From Prevotella sp. (GTDB lineage: Bacteria; Bacteroidota; Bacteroidia; Bacteroidales; Dysgonomonadaceae): a DNA stretch of 64,000 bases. The DNA lies in contig JAITVV010000043.1 in NCBI GenBank assembly GCA_031285625.1, forward strand, positions 81,080-145,079, given 5' to 3'. A program made the translations under genes and the position numbers. Positions 56,474-64,000 of the stretch are shown here, piece after piece (the stretch's first letter is position 1; every line of letters starts with the position of its first letter). The notes below the pieces were generated by a model that saw only the letters and a list, made by a program, of their open reading frames with translations, had not been told where the DNA came from and did not search any database.

Positions 56474-57091
56474 CTAATTATCAAGTTTAAGCATCATTTT
56501 TATCCACTGAGGAATCAGCTTTCTCCTCTCCTCAATAAACTCTAAATATGTCTTTTCGTTCATTGAAGTATGTAAATTCATCAACAAAGGTTTTCCTACA
56601 ACAGGGAAGATAGACATAGAGACAATATTGATAAAAAAATGAAATGGGGATATCTTTATCCCTACTTTATCTACCTGTTCTTCAATTTGCTTATAGAAAT
56701 GGCTATCCGTCATCATATTCAAGGGCACTCCTACCTTTTGTAGCAACCTTTGTGGATTTGCCTGTATCTCACTTAAAACAAAAAGAGGAAGATTAGGGTT
56801 TGGCAATAATGAATCCGTATAGCGAGACACAATCGCCTCTATCTTTTCCGATAAACTAGTCTCTTCGTCATTAACAACACTTGTTATAACAAAAAAAATT
56901 TCAGTCAAACTTTCTTCCATTATTATATCAAAAAGCTTTTCCTTACTGCGAAAATAATAATTCAGCAAAGCCAGATTTATACCGGCGGCATCTGCAATAT
57001 CACGTGTACGTGCTTGCCCATATCCCTTTTCCTGAAACACTTTGCGAGCTGCTTCTTTTATTTTCTCTTCCGTTGAAATATCCTTTTCCAT
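56474..57091 (-). CDS. TetR-family repressor of the exporter operon
   Basis: A 205-residue regulator with an N-terminal TetR HTH at about 8-55 (IKEAARKVFQEKGYGQARTRDIADAAGINLALLNYYF) and a helical ligand-binding domain. It is the first gene of its own operon. Overlapping inverted repeats lie on its promoter (57133-57156), the usual arrangement for an autorepressor relieved by the exported compound. The ligand is unknown. Confidence 0.88.
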   Translation of the reverse strand: MEKDISTEEKIKEAARKVFQEKGYGQARTRDIADAAGINLALLNYYFRSKEKLFDIIMEESLTEIFFVITSVVNDEETSLSEKIEAIVSRYTDSLLPNPNLPLFVLSEIQANPQRLLQKVGVPLNMMTDSHFYKQIEEQVDKVGIKISPFHFFINIVSMSIFPVVGKPLLMNLHTSMNEKTYLEFIEERRKLIPQWIKMMLKLDN

Positions 57092-57115
57092 ATTATTTGC
57101 TTATTATTTATGATA

Positions 57116-57156
57116 CAAACATAAATTAATTTTTTGATTTAATCAAATGATTAAAT
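57116..57156 (-). promoter_or_regulatory. Consensus promoter with overlapping palindromic operators for the TetR/exporter operon
   Basis: On the - strand, TTTG (57144-57147), 20 bp, then TATGTTTG (57116-57123) is a textbook Bacteroidota promoter. Two perfect inverted repeats cover the -33 box: TTTGATT-T-AATCAAA (57133-57147) and an 8-bp-arm repeat, ATTTAATC-N4-GATTAAAT (57137-57156). They share bases, as in many TetR operators. Binding would mask the -33 box. Confidence 0.72.
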
Positions 57157-57250
57157 AATTATTTTAAAAAATATTTTTAATAATTTAAAATTATCTTATA
57201 TATAAACAGATACTCAATTGCAGGAGAAAGTAACAGAAGAAAAAGAGCAC

Positions 57251-57291
57251 AAAAGGTGTTACTTTTGTCACCTTTTTAATTTAAACAACTG
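57251..57291 (+). promoter_or_regulatory. TGTYAC element upstream of the sigma operon
   Basis: GTGTTACTTTTGTCAC (57256-57271) is nearly the same as the element upstream of GH43 (27 of 36 positions identical over 57256-57291). It also sits in a hairpin, AAAAGGTG (57251-57258) with CACCTTTT (57269-57276), so a structural role is possible. The remaining sequence of the 317-bp gap 57092-57408 is AT-rich and without an ORF. Confidence 0.4.
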
Positions 57292-57359
57292 GATATCAAC
57301 TATATTAAAAAAACATCAGATAATGTATACTTTTACTACCTTGTAACTTTTTTATTAAA

Positions 57360-57401
57360 GTGTTACTTTTCATGTTACAATTTTGAGACTGCGCCGTTAT
57401 C
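57360..57401 (+). promoter_or_regulatory. Probable ECF-type promoter of the sigma operon
   Basis: TGTTAC (57373-57378), 16 bp, then CGTTATC (57395-57401) fits the -35 AAC-type / -10 CGT-type layout of ECF-sigma promoters. There is no TAnnTTTG box. A second GTGTTACTTTT lies at 57360-57370, repeating the one at 57256-57266. The -10 is only 8 bp before the ATG, so the message may be nearly leaderless. This suggests autoregulation by the encoded sigma factor. Confidence 0.5.
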
Positions 57402-57408
57402 AATATAA

Positions 57409-57912
57409 ATGGAGTTAGAGAAATTTAAATCGGTTGTTGTGCCTCTCCGCGAGAAACTGCAGAATTTTGCAAGAAGCATACTAACGAATGAAGTTGAAGT
57501 TGAAGATGCTGTTCAGGAAACCTTTTTAAGGCTTTGGAATGTGCGGGCACAATTAAACAATCATCCGAATGTAGGAGGATTTGCTATGCAAACACTGAAG
57601 AATATATGCATTGACAGGTTAAGGGCAGAGAGGTATAATGTTTCGCTGGATAATGTAAGCCTTGCTGAAAATACAATAACTCCATATACATATACCGAAC
57701 AGCACGATAGCGCTACTATCATTAAGCGAATCATTGACTCTTTGCCTGAAACCCAACGCCGGATAATGCTGATGCGTGATGTAGACGGATATGAACTGGA
57801 AGAAATTGCCGATATAATGTGTGCTGAACAGAGTACAGTAAGAGTAAATCTCTCGAGAGCCAGAAAAACGGTTCGTGATAAGTTTATAAGTATGAATAAA
57901 ACAACGCGGTAA
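57409..57912 (+). CDS. ECF-family RNA polymerase sigma factor
   Basis: A 167-residue sigma-70 family member with only regions 2 and 4. Region 2 is at about 10-75 (NEVEVEDAVQETFLRLWNVR, TLKNICIDRLR), and region 4 at about 105-160 (LPETQRRIMLMRDVDGYELE, STVRVNLSRARKTVRDKF). It is the first gene of a tight four-gene operon (next gene 1 bp away) ending in an outer-membrane protein. It is not next to a SusC/FecR set, so it is of the housekeeping-stress rather than the PUL-trans-envelope type. The inducing signal is not evident. Confidence 0.9.
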   Translation: MELEKFKSVVVPLREKLQNFARSILTNEVEVEDAVQETFLRLWNVRAQLNNHPNVGGFAMQTLKNICIDRLRAERYNVSLDNVSLAENTITPYTYTEQHDSATIIKRIIDSLPETQRRIMLMRDVDGYELEEIADIMCAEQSTVRVNLSRARKTVRDKFISMNKTTR

Positions 57913-57913
57913 A

Positions 57914-58336
57914 ATGGAAAATATAGATAAGATATTAGAAAAATATTTTGAAGGGGAGACGACCCTGAAAGAGGAATCTGTTCTTCGAAACTATTTTCGT
58001 CAACCAGATATTGACAAAAGACATAAGATATATGCGCCGATGTTCAATTTCTTCTCTGAAGAGAGAAAGGAAGTAGCTGTGGAAAAGAAAAAAAGAAAGA
58101 TTCCGCTCTATGCCTGGATTGCCATAGCCGCCAGTTTATTAGTAATAGTTTGCATAAAGTTTATATATACTACTGCATTGGAGCAAAACAAGACACTTGT
58201 ATATATCGATGGCAGAAAAGTAACCGATACCAACACTATTAACATAGAAGCTCTGAATTCGATCCAGAATATATCGGATATCGACGAAGATATAATCAGT
58301 TCCCAAATAGGAATATTAGATTCTTTTACTGAATAA
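57914..58336 (+). CDS. Small single-span protein, putative anti-sigma factor
   Basis: A 140-residue protein starting 1 bp after the sigma gene. The N-terminal cytoplasmic part (1-60) has KILEKYFEGETTLKEESVLRN-like sequence, a pattern common to small proteins following ECF sigmas in Bacteroidota. One membrane span is at about 64-87 (YAWIAIAASLLVIVCIKFIY), and a short periplasmic tail has acidic residues. There is no FecR domain or zinc-binding anti-sigma motif. Sigma-plus-small-membrane-protein pairing suggests an anti-sigma role, which is inference. Confidence 0.7.
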   Translation: MENIDKILEKYFEGETTLKEESVLRNYFRQPDIDKRHKIYAPMFNFFSEERKEVAVEKKKRKIPLYAWIAIAASLLVIVCIKFIYTTALEQNKTLVYIDGRKVTDTNTINIEALNSIQNISDIDEDIISSQIGILDSFTE

Positions 58337-58347
58337 AAGGAGAAATT

Positions 58348-58833
58348 ATGAAACATAAAATATTTATATTATTCTGTTTAATACAGGTCTTTGCAATATC
58401 TGCCGTTGCTCAGGAAAATCTGAAAGTAAACGATATTTTTGATAAATACGGCAAACAGGAAGGCTCTGTTTTGGTACAATTGTCTTCCGATGTACTCTCC
58501 CAAGGAAGCAATATTACATTTTATAAAAGCCTTATTATGGATAATAATATTGCGAAAGAGAGGGATGTGCTAAATCTTCTAAAACCTGACATAGAGAAAA
58601 ATCTTGTCATTTCGGAAGTAAAGAAAAACGGGAAAGTGGAATCCGGGACTTATTATGTAGGTAAAGATAAATCAGGAAAAAGTAGTGAATTTATCCTCTA
58701 TAAATGCAAATCAGATAAGATAACGGTGGTTTATCTGAAAGGCAATTTTCCTCCAGCAAAATTAGATTCGGAACTAAAGAAACTAAAAGACCTCTTTATC
58801 TATGTGAATAATAAACGTTTAAAAATACAATAA
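58348..58833 (+). CDS. DUF4252-like exported protein
   Basis: A 161-residue secreted protein with a signal peptide ending near AVAQ (21). The rest (VNDIFDKYGKQEGSVLVQLS, VKKNGKVESGTYYVGKDKSG, KITVVYLKGNFPPAKLDSEL) resembles DUF4252 proteins, which regularly accompany Bacteroidota ECF sigma operons. There are no catalytic motifs. It is likely periplasmic. Function unknown. Confidence 0.68.
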   Translation: MKHKIFILFCLIQVFAISAVAQENLKVNDIFDKYGKQEGSVLVQLSSDVLSQGSNITFYKSLIMDNNIAKERDVLNLLKPDIEKNLVISEVKKNGKVESGTYYVGKDKSGKSSEFILYKCKSDKITVVYLKGNFPPAKLDSELKKLKDLFIYVNNKRLKIQ

Positions 58834-58835
58834 AT

Positions 58836-59669
58836 ATGAAAAAGATCATTACCCTGTTAACTCTTAGTCTTTGTGTATTATCAGCCTATGCTGAAGATAT
58901 AACATCTCTACAGGATACAATTGTAAAGACAGTAAAGATTGTTATAGAACAAAATCCTGCAACAGGAAGTATGGATACTATCCAAACAGAGTCACAGACA
59001 CTTATACCTGAAAAAGAAAATGAGAGCAACATATTATTGGGAGGTTCTTCCTACAACTTCTTATTCTCATGGAAGAAGAAAAAACACTTAAGCCCACACT
59101 GGACAGGTTTTGGCATGGGATTTATGAATTATGATGATATCCCGAACGGTAGCCTTAAAATGAGTAAGTCTCATAATTTCACAGTAAACCTGTTTGACTT
59201 TCACAAGCAGATCGGCAAATCAAACTGGCTTGTTGTTAGTGGAATTGGAGCCGAATGGTCGCGCTATCATTTTGATGAGAATGCCGCATTGACCAAAGTT
59301 GATGGGAGAACCACATTTCAACCAGCACCTGAAGGTATAGACTATAAGTCTACAAAATTGCTGGCATATTATATAACTATCCCACTCCTACTCGAATATC
59401 AAATTTCTAATTTCCACGTATCAGGTGGGGTAGTAGGTTTCTTCAAATATTACTCCAAATCGCAAGTAAAATATTACGTTGATAATGAAAAGGTTGTAAA
59501 AAACATGGGACGTGATCTCAATATTCGTCCTGTTGATATGAAACTAAGGCTACAAGTAGGTATTAATGATATTAGTGTTTATGCTTATTATTCTCCTTTT
59601 TCTATGTTTGGGAAAGATAAAGGGCCAGACTTGAAGACATATACAATAGGAGTTATGCTTGGAATATAG
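58836..59669 (+). CDS. Outer-membrane beta-barrel protein (PorT-like)
   Basis: A 277-residue exported protein with a signal peptide ending near AYAE (20). After a linker (20-65), alternating hydrophobic strands form a probable eight-strand barrel (HWTGFGMGFMNYDD, SNWLVVSGIGAEWSRYHF, YYITIPLLLEYQISNFHVSGGVVGFF, ISVYAYYSPFSMF) ending YTIGVMLGI. It is the last gene of the sigma operon, 2 bp after the DUF4252-like gene. It is probably the envelope component that the sigma factor controls or senses through. Function unknown. Confidence 0.75.
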   Translation: MKKIITLLTLSLCVLSAYAEDITSLQDTIVKTVKIVIEQNPATGSMDTIQTESQTLIPEKENESNILLGGSSYNFLFSWKKKKHLSPHWTGFGMGFMNYDDIPNGSLKMSKSHNFTVNLFDFHKQIGKSNWLVVSGIGAEWSRYHFDENAALTKVDGRTTFQPAPEGIDYKSTKLLAYYITIPLLLEYQISNFHVSGGVVGFFKYYSKSQVKYYVDNEKVVKNMGRDLNIRPVDMKLRLQVGINDISVYAYYSPFSMFGKDKGPDLKTYTIGVMLGI

Positions 59670-59676
59670 AAATAAT

Positions 59677-59708
59677 AATAAGGCTTCCAATATTGGAAGC
59701 CTTATTAC
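59677..59708. terminator. Perfect 32-bp palindromic bidirectional terminator
   Basis: TAATAAGGCTTCCAAT and its exact complement abut (59677-59708), forming a 16-bp stem between the convergent barrel and putA genes. T-rich ends on both strands allow termination in both directions. Confidence 0.8.
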
Positions 59709-59721
59709 AGACAGCTTTGTA

Positions 59722-62700
59722 TTATTTATCTTCTCCAAAGATACTACCATAGCGATGATATTCATAAGCAATACTTTGCTCTTTCAGATAGTTTAATAGT
59801 TCTAATCTACCTTCTATGATAGGTTTATCTGATGCAATATGCTTACCTAGTTTTGCTGCTTTCAGATAAATTGCATCTGACAGATCAGGGCTAGAAGTGC
59901 GTATACGTTCGTAGGAGTCCATCTCCTCTATGAATTTATCTTCGGCTTGTATTTTAACAGAGATACCTAAAAGAAGCTTGGACGCTCTTTCTATCGCTTC
60001 TAGCTTTTTGTCATCTCCGCCAATACTTACTGTAATAGGTGTATTCGCCTTGTTAGAAGCAGAAAGAACCAGTAATATATCACATAAGCTATCATTTTCC
60101 TGAACCCTAAAACCAAGGTTCTTTAAAGGAAGGTAACGGAAAGTATTCTCTTCTCCATAGATATGGTTTACATCCCTCTCATGGGCAAACTCATTTTGCC
60201 ATGCTTTATTATAGTTATCCAAAGCAAAATTTAAACGGTTCCGATCTTTTTCATCTAATAGAAGGTCACTCAGGGAATTCTTTTCTGCCATTGAGGTTAT
60301 TTCCTTCTCTGCAAATTCGACAAAGCATGACACGTAGTTTGGGCCTCCAGCTTTTATACCACCACCAAATGCCGAGCGCTTCATACCTCCAAATGGCTGA
60401 CGATTTACAATAGCCCCGGTTATACCTCTGTTTATATATAGATTTCCAGCCTCTATACTATTTTTCCACATATCCAGCTCTTCTTCATCCAGACTTTGCA
60501 AGCCGGCTGTAAGCCCATACTCAGAAGAGTTTGCATATTCAATACCTTGTTTTAAGTTATCTATACAAACTACAGATAGTAAAGGTGCAAACAGTTCGTT
60601 TTTGAAAGTGAAACTACTTGGTTTTACACCCCATTTTACGGTCGGCTTGAGTACATATTTCTTCTCATCTAGGAATTCTGGTGCAACCAACCAGGATTCA
60701 CCTTCTTCAAGATGTTCTATTGCATGCAATAGTTTCTCATTATCATTAGTGATCATTGGGCCCACCATATTCATCGTATCCCAAACACTACCTGTACGCA
60801 TACTGGTTACAGCATCTTTCAGTTTTGATTTGAAATTCTCATCATTGTAAGTCTTTTTGTCAACTAAGAACAGTGAGCAAGCGGAACATTTTTGCCCAGC
60901 ATTACTAAAAGCAGAAGAAACTACATTTAATATAGCATGGTCCTGATCTCCGTTTCCAGTCAGTATGATTGCATTCTTACCTCCGGTTTCTGCCGAAAGC
61001 GGAGTCCTTGGGCTATTTTCCAATAACCTGAATGCAGTATCAGTTCCGCCGGTAAGGATTACATGTTTAATGGCCGGGTGAGCTGTCAGATAATTAAGAG
61101 AGGAACGATCAGCACTACAAACTACCTGTAATGCATCTTTAGGTACTCCGGCATCCCAGAAACATTTTGCAAATTCCCAGGCAATAGGTAATGCCACTGT
61201 TGCTGGTTTCAGTATAACAGTATTACCTCCTGCCAAAGACGCTGCGACTCCTCCTACCGGAATCGCCAAAGGGAAATTCCATGGTGGAATAACAAGGATA
61301 ATCCCCTTCGGTTTATATGTTACAGTATCTAGTTTCTCAAAGTGCTTCATTGTAATTGGGTAAAAGCGGCAAAAATCAATTGCTTCCGAGACTTCAACAT
61401 CTCCTTCCATAAATGTTTTACCTGTGATAGCAGCCATACAGCCTATCAAATCTCCACGCTTAGCACTTAGATTGTCTGCTACCTGATGCAATATCTCATT
61501 ACGTTTATTTATATCAGTATTTCTCCAACCCGATTTATCTTCTTTCGCAATGGCAATTATCTCTTTTATCTGGTCTAATGAAGACAGATTGGCTTCACAA
61601 AAACAAACCTGATCATTACGGCTACGGTCATAATACCTCTTCTTGTTTTCGGTAATGATTTCCTTATCTCCAATTTGTACAGGTATAACAAAATTCTTTT
61701 CATTCACCAATGTACCCCATTTTCGAAGAGATTCTAATGCCCATTCTCTGTTTGGGTGAAGGTCGAGGTCAGTATCAGGTTCGTTATGGAACACATTAAT
61801 ATCCTTAACTGGTACAGGCTTATCTTTTCTATTTTGTGTACGATACACAGTTGGAATAATACCATCTTTCAGCTTATAGGCTTCAAGGAATTGATTAACA
61901 AGAAATTCCCACTGCGGGCTGTCCAGTTTCAGATTGAAAGAGTAGCTTAAGAAATTATCCTTTCCTGTATTTTCATCCAGACGACGTACCAGATAAGAAA
62001 TGGCATTCAGAAAGTGAGCCTTTTTTACCACCGGTGTGTACAGAATAATCTGCTTGTTCAAACTCCTGACTACACGAGGCAAGTGATTTGCCATTCCTTC
62101 AAGCATTTCAAATGTCACATATTCTGAAACTCCGTTCTTCTCACTTAGCAGATAAGCATATGCGATGCTGAAAAAGTTATGCGATGCAACCCCTACATGC
62201 ATTACTTTTGCATTTTCCGGCTGTAAGCCAATATCGAGTATGTGCATATAATTAGCATCTACTTCTATCTTTGTAGGCAGTACAGGATTCTTCCACCCTC
62301 TGAGGGAAGATATAATACTTTCCATTTGTAGATTAGCACCCTTTACCAAACGCATTTTCAAAGGAGATCCACCTTCTTCAACACGTTTTTTCGCAAACTT
62401 CAACAAGCGCTTTTGAAACAGTCCTGCATCAGGCAGATAAGCCTGAACAACGATTCCTGCCATATAGTTCTTAAATTGAGGCATACTTAATACCTCTTCA
62501 AAGACATCAAGTGTCAACTCTGTATCTTTATACTCTTCCATATCCAGATTTACAAACTTTGGTTTAGTTACACCATCCTGATCTGTATATGGGTTGTCTA
62601 TTGCTTGTTGATAAATAGTTGCAACCAACTTACATAGCTCTTTTTTGTTTTGTTCGTAACTTAACGGATGAATCTGAGCATATATACCCGACAATTTGAT

Positions 62701-63228
62701 AGATATATAATTTATATCAGGTTCTTGCAGGGCTTCCAAATAATGCTTGTACCTATTATTTGCTTCTCCGTCTCCTAGAACAACTTCACCCAATAGGTTT
62801 ACATTCTGCCCTATTCTGGATTTCCATCTACCTGATAAATGTCCGGTAAGTGCAGGGCGCTCTTCAGCTATAATTATCTTGTTGGTTTCTTCGCGTAGTC
62901 TCTTATTAAATAATGGTACCGCAATATCAGGAGCTAGAAAACCAAAATTCATAAAGAGTTTTAGTTGGAATTTGTCAAATGAATTGAAAAAATCAGGTAC
63001 ACCATATTCGTTTATTAGTTCTTTCATTCGTTTGATAACAAGACTCCGGTCTCTAATTTGTGATGATTCATCCAACATTTTGGATAAAACAGTTTTATTA
63101 GATGGAGTTTGTATAAGTGAAGCGAACTTTTTTTGTTCTTTAACTTCCTCTGGTGTTAATTCTCTTTCGGCTTTCCTGAGAAAATCTTTCGCCCACTCAA
63201 GAACTTCTGATGTTGTGATTTTTTCCAT
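59722..63228 (-). CDS. putA: Bifunctional proline dehydrogenase / L-glutamate gamma-semialdehyde dehydrogenase
   Basis: Oxidises proline to glutamate in two steps, FAD then NAD dependent. The 1168 residues start at ATG 63228; the frame runs 7 codons further, but MEKITTSEVLEW is a better N-terminus. The PRODH barrel (about 100-470) has LSGIYAQIHPLSYE, LVKGANLQME and YLVRRLDENTG, which binds proline. The aldehyde dehydrogenase domain (about 520-1000) has PPWNFPLAIPVGGVAAS, Glu747 in LSAETGGKN and the catalytic Cys781 in NAGQKCSAC. A C-terminal region of about 150 residues completes it. There is no N-terminal ribbon-helix-helix, so it is not self-regulating like E. coli PutA. Confidence 0.93.
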   Translation of the reverse strand: MEKITTSEVLEWAKDFLRKAERELTPEEVKEQKKFASLIQTPSNKTVLSKMLDESSQIRDRSLVIKRMKELINEYGVPDFFNSFDKFQLKLFMNFGFLAPDIAVPLFNKRLREETNKIIIAEERPALTGHLSGRWKSRIGQNVNLLGEVVLGDGEANNRYKHYLEALQEPDINYISIKLSGIYAQIHPLSYEQNKKELCKLVATIYQQAIDNPYTDQDGVTKPKFVNLDMEEYKDTELTLDVFEEVLSMPQFKNYMAGIVVQAYLPDAGLFQKRLLKFAKKRVEEGGSPLKMRLVKGANLQMESIISSLRGWKNPVLPTKIEVDANYMHILDIGLQPENAKVMHVGVASHNFFSIAYAYLLSEKNGVSEYVTFEMLEGMANHLPRVVRSLNKQIILYTPVVKKAHFLNAISYLVRRLDENTGKDNFLSYSFNLKLDSPQWEFLVNQFLEAYKLKDGIIPTVYRTQNRKDKPVPVKDINVFHNEPDTDLDLHPNREWALESLRKWGTLVNEKNFVIPVQIGDKEIITENKKRYYDRSRNDQVCFCEANLSSLDQIKEIIAIAKEDKSGWRNTDINKRNEILHQVADNLSAKRGDLIGCMAAITGKTFMEGDVEVSEAIDFCRFYPITMKHFEKLDTVTYKPKGIILVIPPWNFPLAIPVGGVAASLAGGNTVILKPATVALPIAWEFAKCFWDAGVPKDALQVVCSADRSSLNYLTAHPAIKHVILTGGTDTAFRLLENSPRTPLSAETGGKNAIILTGNGDQDHAILNVVSSAFSNAGQKCSACSLFLVDKKTYNDENFKSKLKDAVTSMRTGSVWDTMNMVGPMITNDNEKLLHAIEHLEEGESWLVAPEFLDEKKYVLKPTVKWGVKPSSFTFKNELFAPLLSVVCIDNLKQGIEYANSSEYGLTAGLQSLDEEELDMWKNSIEAGNLYINRGITGAIVNRQPFGGMKRSAFGGGIKAGGPNYVSCFVEFAEKEITSMAEKNSLSDLLLDEKDRNRLNFALDNYNKAWQNEFAHERDVNHIYGEENTFRYLPLKNLGFRVQENDSLCDILLVLSASNKANTPITVSIGGDDKKLEAIERASKLLLGISVKIQAEDKFIEEMDSYERIRTSSPDLSDAIYLKAAKLGKHIASDKPIIEGRLELLNYLKEQSIAYEYHRYGSIFGEDK

Positions 63229-63644
63229 GAGATTACATAATGTTAACAAGGTTTTTTAATGGAACTAAGTTATAGTAAATTCATGAGAATTAGTTTGTTT
63301 TCAAGCAAAAAATTATGATAAATACATCTTCTTTTTTTAAGTATAAATCACTCTTAATTTTGCTAAAAATCATAATATATTATACAAGAATATAATTAGA
63401 TAAACTATTACAAAAAAATAATAATACTTATTCGAGAGGGCTTTTTTATATATTTGTGATAAGGCATTAGAACAATCAAAAGAGTTATTTAACATATTTT
63501 TCATGCAAATATAACGACAACGCTATCATAAATAAAATATTTCTGATATTATTTCGTCAATACATTAACAATCAAAGAAATATTTAGTAAGTCAATTGAT
63601 TTTTATGATCATAAACTTCAAAGAACAAATTGAAAAATGTTATC
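63229..63644. other. Non-coding AT-rich region, possible small RNA
   Basis: No convincing ORF. Two possible -7 boxes point in opposite directions: TATATTTG on + (63449-63456) and TATATTTG on - (63506-63513, about 280 bp before putA). Neither has a clean -33 partner. The + box lies about 200 bp upstream of a strong hairpin (63645-63683), so a short RNA from about 63463 to 63683 is possible. Confidence 0.3.
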
Positions 63645-63683
63645 AAATAAAAAACCTTCTGATAATCAGAAGGTTTTTTATTT
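63645..63683. terminator. Strong bidirectional terminator hairpin
   Basis: AAATAAAAAACCTTCTGA pairs with TCAGAAGGTTTTTTATTT (18 bp, 3-nt loop). T-runs flank both strands. There is no annotated gene on either side for it to terminate within the window. Confidence 0.8.
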
Positions 63684-64000
63684 AGAAAGTACACGACAGC
63701 CTCGAAATATTGAACCTTTACATAAACTTTTTAAAGGTGGTTGATTTTCTGCAATGTTCACCAAATGTTATGAGGATATTGAGAGGTGTGAAATGAATTA
63801 TCCTCCCCTTAAACGTTCTGTTCTCGAATCAATTTCTTGAAGATTTAGACTTGATTTCTGAATTGAAAGAGTAGATTCCTAAGCTGGAAAATCCAGTGAG
63901 CGTTGCCCCCTCGTGCCAAATCTAAATTGACCCCTGAAAAAACTTTATGATTACCCCTAAATTATCCTGGTCGACGGGGTCATTTTTATTTTAGATTTAC
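63684..64000. mobile_element. Possible insertion-sequence edge or relic
   Basis: All frames are broken by stops; the longest open stretches are about 40 codons (for example FLEDLDLISELKE then stop). Near the right edge, AAATCTAAA followed by TGACCCC (63918-63934) is mirrored by GGGGTCA and TTTAGATTT (63976-63998), with a further TTACCCC between. Repeated GACCCC-type motifs recall the ends of IS21-family elements in this phylum. No transposase is in the window, so this is tentative. Confidence 0.3.

Noticed and set aside
1-64000. CRISPR arrays, tRNA or rRNA genes
   Set aside because: No regularly spaced repeats of 25-40 bp and no tRNA- or rRNA-like sequence were seen in the intergenic gaps, all of which were read.

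Overview
This window is AT-rich DNA from a Bacteroidota (Bacteroidales) bacterium. The evidence is two SusC/SusD-centred polysaccharide utilization loci (PULs), a hybrid two-component sensor, BACON domains, a Nudix-type pentose regulator and promoters with the phylum-specific TAnnTTTG -7 box. Gene content resembles Dysgonomonas, Parabacteroides or Bacteroides, but the genus cannot be fixed from the sequence alone. Functions below come from recognising families and motifs by eye; no search was run.

Layout. (1) 1-12295, + strand: a probable beta-1,2-glucan (sophoran) PUL made of a membrane-bound one-component sensor/regulator cut by the window edge, SusC, SusD, a GH3 beta-glucosidase, a GH144 endo-beta-1,2-glucanase and an alpha/beta-hydrolase. 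(2) 12408-15470, - strand: a prephenate dehydrogenase (tyrA-like) and an EF-G paralogue whose G domain has lost the catalytic histidine. (3) 15719-42651: a xyloglucan PUL. On the - strand lie GH43, GH3, GH95, GH3 and a hybrid two-component regulator. Divergently on the + strand lie a PA14-containing GH31 alpha-xylosidase, SusC, SusD, a surface glycan-binding lipoprotein, a GH5 endo-xyloglucanase with two BACON domains, and a GH2 beta-galactosidase. (4) 42920-49589, + strand: a xylose module made of a Nudix-fold regulator, xylulokinase, a GH30 lipoprotein, xylose isomerase and a sugar/H+ symporter. (5) 49672-57091, - strand: a nine-gene ABC exporter operon (TetR, outer-membrane factor, membrane fusion protein, small winged-helix protein, two ATPases, an HXXEE membrane protein, two permeases). 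(6) 57409-59669, + strand: an ECF sigma factor operon with a small single-span protein, a DUF4252-like protein and an outer-membrane beta-barrel. (7) 59722-63228, - strand: bifunctional proline dehydrogenase/glutamate-semialdehyde dehydrogenase. (8) 63229-64000: non-coding, with a strong hairpin and a possible insertion-sequence edge.

How the genes work together. Blocks 3 and 4 form a chain. The surface GH5 cuts the xyloglucan backbone and SusC/D plus the binding protein import the oligosaccharides. GH95, GH2, GH43, GH31 and GH3 then strip fucose, galactose, arabinose, xylose and glucose in the periplasm. Freed xylose is imported by the symporter, isomerised and phosphorylated. Block 1 does the same for a glucan likely of bacterial origin. 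Gene boundaries are repeatedly marked by intrinsic hairpins, several of which also show that the longest reading frame starts too early (tyrA, GH5, GH2).
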